Assembly: GCF_019175385.1 (NCBI RefSeq)
Contig: NC_083344.1
Coordinates: forward strand, 63,426,782-63,490,781
Direction: 5' to 3'
Origin: Lycium barbarum
Lineage: Eukaryota; Streptophyta; Magnoliopsida; Solanales; Solanaceae
DNA: 64,000 nucleotides
This document shows, piece after piece, positions 59,371 to 64,000 of this stretch (position 1 is the stretch's first letter; each line of letters begins with the position of its first letter). Made by a program: the position numbers and the translations under genes. The notes beneath the pieces are model-generated. The model saw only the letters and a list, made by a program, of their open reading frames with translations. It did not search any database and was not told the DNA's origin.

Positions 59371-60375
59371 GTGGCCATATCTCGTCCTGAAAGCTGTTTT
59401 GGGAATGTCCGCTTCTCTAACTCTCACCTGATGATAACCCGATCACAAATCTACTTTAGAAAACCATTTGGCACCTTGCAATTGATCGAATAAGTCATCA
59501 ATCCTTGGAAGAGGATATTTGTTCTTCACCGTAACCTTGTTCAACTGCCTGTAATCGATACACATTCGTAGAGAACCGTCCTTATTTCTTACGAACAAGA
59601 CTGGTGCTCCCCACAGCGATGAACTGGGCCTTATAAACCCCTTTTCGAGCAAGTCCTTCAACTGTGCCTTTAGCTCTTTCAATTCTGCCGGAGCCATTCG
59701 ATAAGGAGGGATAGAAATAGGCTCAGTGTCTGGCAATACATCAATAGTGAAGTCAATTTCCCTCTCAGGAGGAAGACCTGGTAGTTCGTCTGGAAATCTA
59801 TTTGGGAATTCATTCACTACCGGAACAGATTGGAAAGCTGACGACTTTGCCTCGGTGTCATGAACCCGAACTAGATGGTAAATATAGCCTTTAGCTATCA
59901 TCTTTCTTACCTTAAGGTAGGAAATAAACCTACCCTTTGGGGATGCCGTATTACCCTTCCATTCAAGTACGGGCTCTCCCGGAAATTGAAATCGAACCAT
60001 TTTCGTTCGGGAATCGACATTAGCATAACATGAGGCCAACCAATCCATACCCACAATTACATTGAAATCTATTATTTCAAGCTCAATCAAATCGGCTTTA
60101 GTCTGGCGATCACATATCACAATGACACAATTTTTGTATACTTTCCTCGCTATTACCGGATCACCAACCGGAGTGAATACCTCAAAAGGTCTAATTGGCT
60201 CGGGTTTCACCCCGATACAGTCAGCAACATACGGAGTAACATAAGATAAAGTGGAACCCGGATCGATCAAAGCATATACATCACGGGAAAATATAGTCAA
60301 TATACCTGTGACAACATCTGGGGAAGACTCAAGATCCTGTCGCCTAGCTAAAGCATATACGCGGGGCTTTCATGA
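59371..60375 (-). pseudogene. pol: Element D pol, upstream part: protease and RT N-half
   Basis: The frame 60300-59443 starts near the protease active site ([12 protein letters not shown]: Asp-Pro-Gly-Ser) and shows [14 protein letters not shown] linker follows, then the RT start ([32 protein letters not shown]). A TGA at 59445-59443 stands where N has an Arg codon; codons beyond it to 59371 still match RT (SGYHQV). The junction with gag near 60370 is shifted in frame; gag-pol frameshifts can be programmed, but here it may be decay. RT continues at 42706 across the C/B insertion. Confidence 0.9.
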
Positions 60376-61660
60376 CACCTGAGGTAGATGCTCCCCCTCT
60401 GCCTCTGCCTCTACATGCTGTGGTCTGAGGAGTCTGTGCTATCGGGTGTACTGAAGAAGGCCCAGCTGCTGATCCTGTAGGCTGAGTCCCAACTCTACCT
60501 CTCGCTGAAGGGCAATCCCTCATCATATGGCCAACTTGCCCGCAGGCATAGCAAGCGTCCAAACCCTGATGAAACTGTCCGGAATGTAGTCTACCGCATT
60601 GGCTGCACCGCGGTACTGGAGGTCTCCGCTGACTAAAATCTCCCCTAAATTGAGAATCTGAGGCCCTCGAACTCTGGCCCTATCCTGACTGAAAAGAACG
60701 ATCAAACCTCCTATCTGAGAATCTGGGAGGCGCACTAGTCACTGATTGACCCGAGTGTCTAGAGTGCATCTGTCTCAGTCCCCCTCTATATTCACTGCTC
60801 GCTCCCATAGATCTAGCCCTCTTACCTTGTCTTCTGTCACTATCACGATCACTTCTTTGCGGCTGTTGTCGTTCCTCAAGATTCTGAGCATGGGCCTGTA
60901 TTCGGGAAATATCCATCCCGTCTTGCAAAGAGGCCGTCAGAAAATCTCTAAACAAATGTGGCCCCAAACCACTAACAAATCTATGGACCCGGTCTCCCAT
61001 GTCGGCCACCATAGTTGGGGCATATCTAGCCAAAGAATTGAATTGCATACTATAGTCTCGGGCACTCATACTTCCTTGCTTTAGGTTCAAAAACCTGTCC
61101 GCTCTAGCTCGATGGACCTCGGGTGGCAAGTAATGACGAATAAAGGCATCCACAAATTCCTGCCAAACCAGAGGAGGCACATTCTCTCCTCTTGATGCCA
61201 TCCAATTGTTATACCATAATACCGCCACATCGCGGAGTCTATAAGAGGCGAACTCCATGGATTCGGTCTCGGAAGCATGAATAATCTTTAAGGTCCTCAA
61301 CATTTCATCAATGAAGTTTTGCGGATCTTCGTCCGGCTTCGACCCAAAGAACTCCGGAGGATTTAGAGTCATAAAGTCACGGGCTCTCGTACTAGCTGAA
61401 CGATCACTTGGGCCCGCATTCTGTCGTTGTGTCTGAGCGGCAACCAATTGTGTCAATAAATGTATGGCCTCGGTCACTTGTTGACCCGAAGCACCCGGTG
61501 GAGGGACCGGAGCTGAGGCTCCTCCCTGCTCTTCTACATTGGGCGGGGCCTCGTTTTGTGATTCACCTTCCCTTACATTCGTCGGGAGCTCTCGTTCCGC
61601 CCGCCTTTTCGTCGTAGCTTTGCCCTTCTGGGCGGCTGTATTTTTTCCCTTTGGCGGCAT
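60344..61660 (-). pseudogene. gag: Element D gag (one nonsense codon)
   Basis: Start chosen at MPPKGK (61660), shared with element E, although an in-frame Met lies 6 codons upstream. Basic N-terminus (residues 1-25), Pro/Gln-rich linker, then the retrotransposon gag (capsid) domain at about 95-215 (LWYNNWMASRGE, FVDAFIRHYLPPEV, FLNLKQGSM). Basic linker follows, with TAG at 60682-60680 (probably from CAG). The same frame continues to the CX2CX4HX4C knuckle (CYACGQVGHMMRDC, 60553-60512) and an RGRGRGG tail. Forms the particle and binds RNA in live relatives. Almost intact compared with gag of E. Confidence 0.93.
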
Positions 61661-61766
61661 TCTGAAAGCACAACACACTTTTAGGAAAAATAAAATCTTA
61701 TGTATGGCTCAATCGCACGATCTGATAAGAAGAAAGATTGTCATTTTCCTAAATGCCCTGTAGCCT

Positions 61767-61805
61767 CTTGTTTATTTACGTGGCGCGCAACACACCATAA
61801 ACAAG
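61767..61805 (-). ncRNA. Leader hairpin with palindromic loop, element D
   Basis: CTTGTTTAT (61767-61775)/ATAAACAAG (61797-61805), inner GTG (61780-61782)/CAC (61791-61793), loop with self-complementary GCGCGC (61783-61788). Between PBS and gag. Confidence 0.72.
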
Positions 61806-61848
61806 ACTCTACTCGACACGGCTCGTAGACACTTCCTAGGACTGAACC

Positions 61849-61860
61849 GCTCTAATACCA
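61849..61860 (-). promoter_or_regulatory. PBS of element D (one mutation)
   Basis: On the - strand TGGTATTAGAGC, one C-to-T change from the initiator-Met PBS. Confidence 0.9.
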
Positions 61861-61864
61861 CTTT

Positions 61865-62154
61865 TGTCACGACCTAGCTAGGGACCGTGACGGGTACCCG
61901 GGGCTAGCCACCGAGCACCACTCACTCTACCACTCATCTAACTCGCTTAAGGCCCTTTTATCAACATCATACATGAATTATAGGAAAAACATATTTTAGA
62001 TAGAAATATAAATGCTTTATATACATTTGCCTCTCGGCCATCAAAATAATATATACATATAATAACATCTTGTGAGACCATCTAACCCACACTTCGTATC
62101 TACGAGCCTCTACTGACAGACTGTATATATATATAGACGGAACAAAACTCCGTT
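61865..62154 (-). repeat. Element D 5' LTR, first 290 bp
   Basis: Matches 37700-37990 with roughly 15 differences. Cut at CCGTT by LTR M; the remainder is outside the window. Confidence 0.92.
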
Positions 62155-64000
62155 TGTTACACCTCAGAAAATCTTCCGTTGGTACGCAAGTGAATGAACT
62201 AGTGAAATACGAGTATCAGGTTAATAATGACTTAAGGGCATTTTGGGAAAGAGTTATAACGTCCCTTAGATTGCTAATGAAGTGTTAAACAAGTGTTAAG
62301 AAGGTTCCATAAGGATTGGAGATCAACGAAGTGACGAAAACAAGTTCAGTGGACTGGTGAGTTTTATGGCACATTATACGGACTGTATAATGGACCATAA
62401 AACCATCACAACGAAGGTTGCTCACTGGTGCAATTTTACGGTCAATTATACGAACCGTATAAATTTTTACAGCCCGCATAATGAACCGTCAAATGGTCAC
62501 AGTGAAGGGTGAAGGAAAGGCACTTTTTACGGTCAATTATACGGACCGTATAACAATTATACAGACCGTATAATGGACCCCGACAGATCAGTGATGGGTT
62601 ATTTAATAAGGGACCAAGTTCATGAAATCATTTCCACATTTCATCCTTCTCTCTAAAACATCTCTCTACATTTATTACACTAGGTTTCAAGGATTATATG
62701 CCATCAATAACATAAACCAAGTGAATTAAGAGTAAGGAAACCCATTAAAGGCCATTCAAGTCAAGAAATTCAAATGGAGGAAAACTAGGGTTTTTGCTCA
62801 AGTGGAGTATTATCAACTAAGGCTTGTTCCTACAACTTATAAGGTAAGATTCATGGTATTTATATGTTGTTTGAGGTATTTGAGAGTTAAAATTCTTGGA
62901 CATTAGAAGAATAGAGCAAAATGGGTCATGAATGATGAATAGTGACGTTTTGAGAAATAGTTCGAATTGAATCATGATTGTTGTTGTGTTGTGACATGAA
63001 TGTGTTATAAATGACGTTAAGACCATAAAATAGACATTGTATATGAATGGACGAAGTTGGGTGTTGTGACCATGAACATAGACAAATGAAAGTAAATTGA
63101 GAAACGTTGATAATGTGGATGATTAATGGCCATTGATATGATATTATGAATGTATTGTTGACGTTTGGAAGTTGAATTACGATATGGACAAATGTTGTAT
63201 AAATAAAGGAGATGCTGTCCGATTTTCTCTAGCTTTGGCCATGTGTGTTAGTTATCGATTCTAATGATAGTATGACCTTAATGAAGGTAGAAACGTGAGC
63301 ATCCAAGGAGGACGTGCAAGTGTAGAATAGTTCAACGAAAAGGTATGTAAGACTAACCCTTCTTTCATAAGGCAAGGTTCTTTGGCCAATTTCTAAATCC
63401 TCTATACGAGTATGTTGTGTTCAAATGATTGATCTTCCGAGCTCGTAAACTCATAATCCTTGATATGTACTACGATTGTACTACGCTCCTCATGTGACGA
63501 GTAAGCCTATAAGATAGACATAACGATAATAATGATGCTAAAGGTGCCTATGGGCTATTATACGTATGTGTGCCTATGAAGGGCTATAATGAAACCCCGA
63601 GCATATAACGCCGGGTAGAATATATGTATATGTATGTATACGATTACGTAACGTGCGCACACATCTGTAGATTGTACGGATAACCCTGAAGCCTTGGTAG
63701 GGCCAGGTAGATATAACCTTAAGCCGTGGTTGGCCAAGTATGTATGAAACACCGAACCTCTATGTTCGGGTACGCTATGTATGCCTGTATATATATATAT
63801 ATATATATATGTATATGCTATGTATATGACATCATTAAGAGTACGAATATGTTATGAATATGAGATGTACATGATCATGAAGGTAACCAAGTACGAATAT
63901 GGGTATATGTATGCGGATACGCAGTAGAAACGGAATGTCTCTATGGAAAGTATGTAAGTGCCATGATGATGATATTATTGACTCTTCCCCTATGCAACTT
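62155..64000 (+). repeat. LTR M (partial, runs off the window)
   Basis: Begins TGTTACACCTCAGAAAATCTTCCG, the same family as J in opposite orientation. Palindromic 'tttacggtc...ccgta' tract 62370-62580, 'aaaggagatgctgtccga' near 63199, 'aaaaggtatgtaagac' near 63339, CCGAAC/GTTCGG hairpin at 63752-63769, and (TA)n near 63789-63810. The window ends before its 3' end, so solo LTR or element cannot be decided. Confidence 0.8.

Larger units (their letters stand above)
37700..62154 (-). mobile_element. Element D: full-length but decayed Tekay/Del-like Ty3/gypsy element
   Basis: LTR (left, 37700-40060), PPT, pol, gag, PBS and start of the right (5') LTR (61865-62154). RT is interrupted by LTR C plus array B (42707-59370), and the right LTR by LTR M at 62155. 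The left target flank is CTATT; the right flank lies beyond the window. The two D LTRs differ at roughly 15 of 290 comparable positions by eye, so this is not a recent insertion. Carries several nonsense codons and one frameshift. Confidence 0.92.

Overview
This window reads as plant nuclear DNA, most likely from the nightshade family (Solanaceae): AT-rich, no bacterial-style gene packing, many (TA)n microsatellites, and LTRs with the TGTTACA...TGTGACA or GGTCGTGACA ends typical of that family's Ty3/gypsy elements. The genus cannot be told. No host gene, rRNA gene, tRNA gene or CRISPR array was found. Nearly all 64 kb is nested LTR retrotransposons, inferred from paired LTRs, target-site duplications (TSDs), primer-binding sites (PBS) and polypurine tracts (PPT).

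Left block (571-20698 and on to 29238). A degraded LTR (G, 670-2594 plus 20699-about 21580, - strand) holds gag-only element E (2595-20698, + strand, TSD CTAGC). E's 5' LTR in turn holds element A (3244-12906, - strand, TSD AGTTT), which has 3.0 kb LTRs and a 3.7 kb interior with no gag or pol. After G come further LTR remnants: P (about 21580-21743), H (21744-23673), a head-to-head fusion of two unrelated LTRs I and J (23674-27789), and LTR O (27875-29238).

Right block (29239-64000, all in - orientation unless noted). Element N begins with its 3' LTR (29239-31459). Its pol is cut by solo LTR K (32376-35022, TSD GTGAT) and, at the protease active site, by element D (37700 to past 62154). D is a Tekay/Del-like chromovirus with gag, protease, RT, RNase H, integrase and chromodomain-like tail, all with nonsense codons. 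D's RT is cut by truncated LTR C (42707-44103 plus 58575-59370). C is cut by B (44104-58574, + strand, TSD TAATT), a rare LTR-interior-LTR-interior-LTR array. LTR M (62155 onward, + strand) interrupts D's right LTR. The stack O > N > D > C > B is five layers deep.

How the parts fit. D and N once encoded the proteins; E keeps only gag; A and B are LARD-like non-autonomous elements. Yet E, A, B and D share cis signals: an initiator-Met PBS, a leader hairpin with a self-complementary loop just after the PBS, a stem-loop beside the PPT, and (with N, K, L and C) two adjacent covarying hairpins about 420-460 nt from the LTR 3' end. In A and B the coding region is replaced by DNA carrying a 5S-rRNA-like module. 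This combination (5S-bearing LARDs plus covarying putative packaging RNA) is the most promising undescribed system here. All identities and covariation are read by eye and were not computed.
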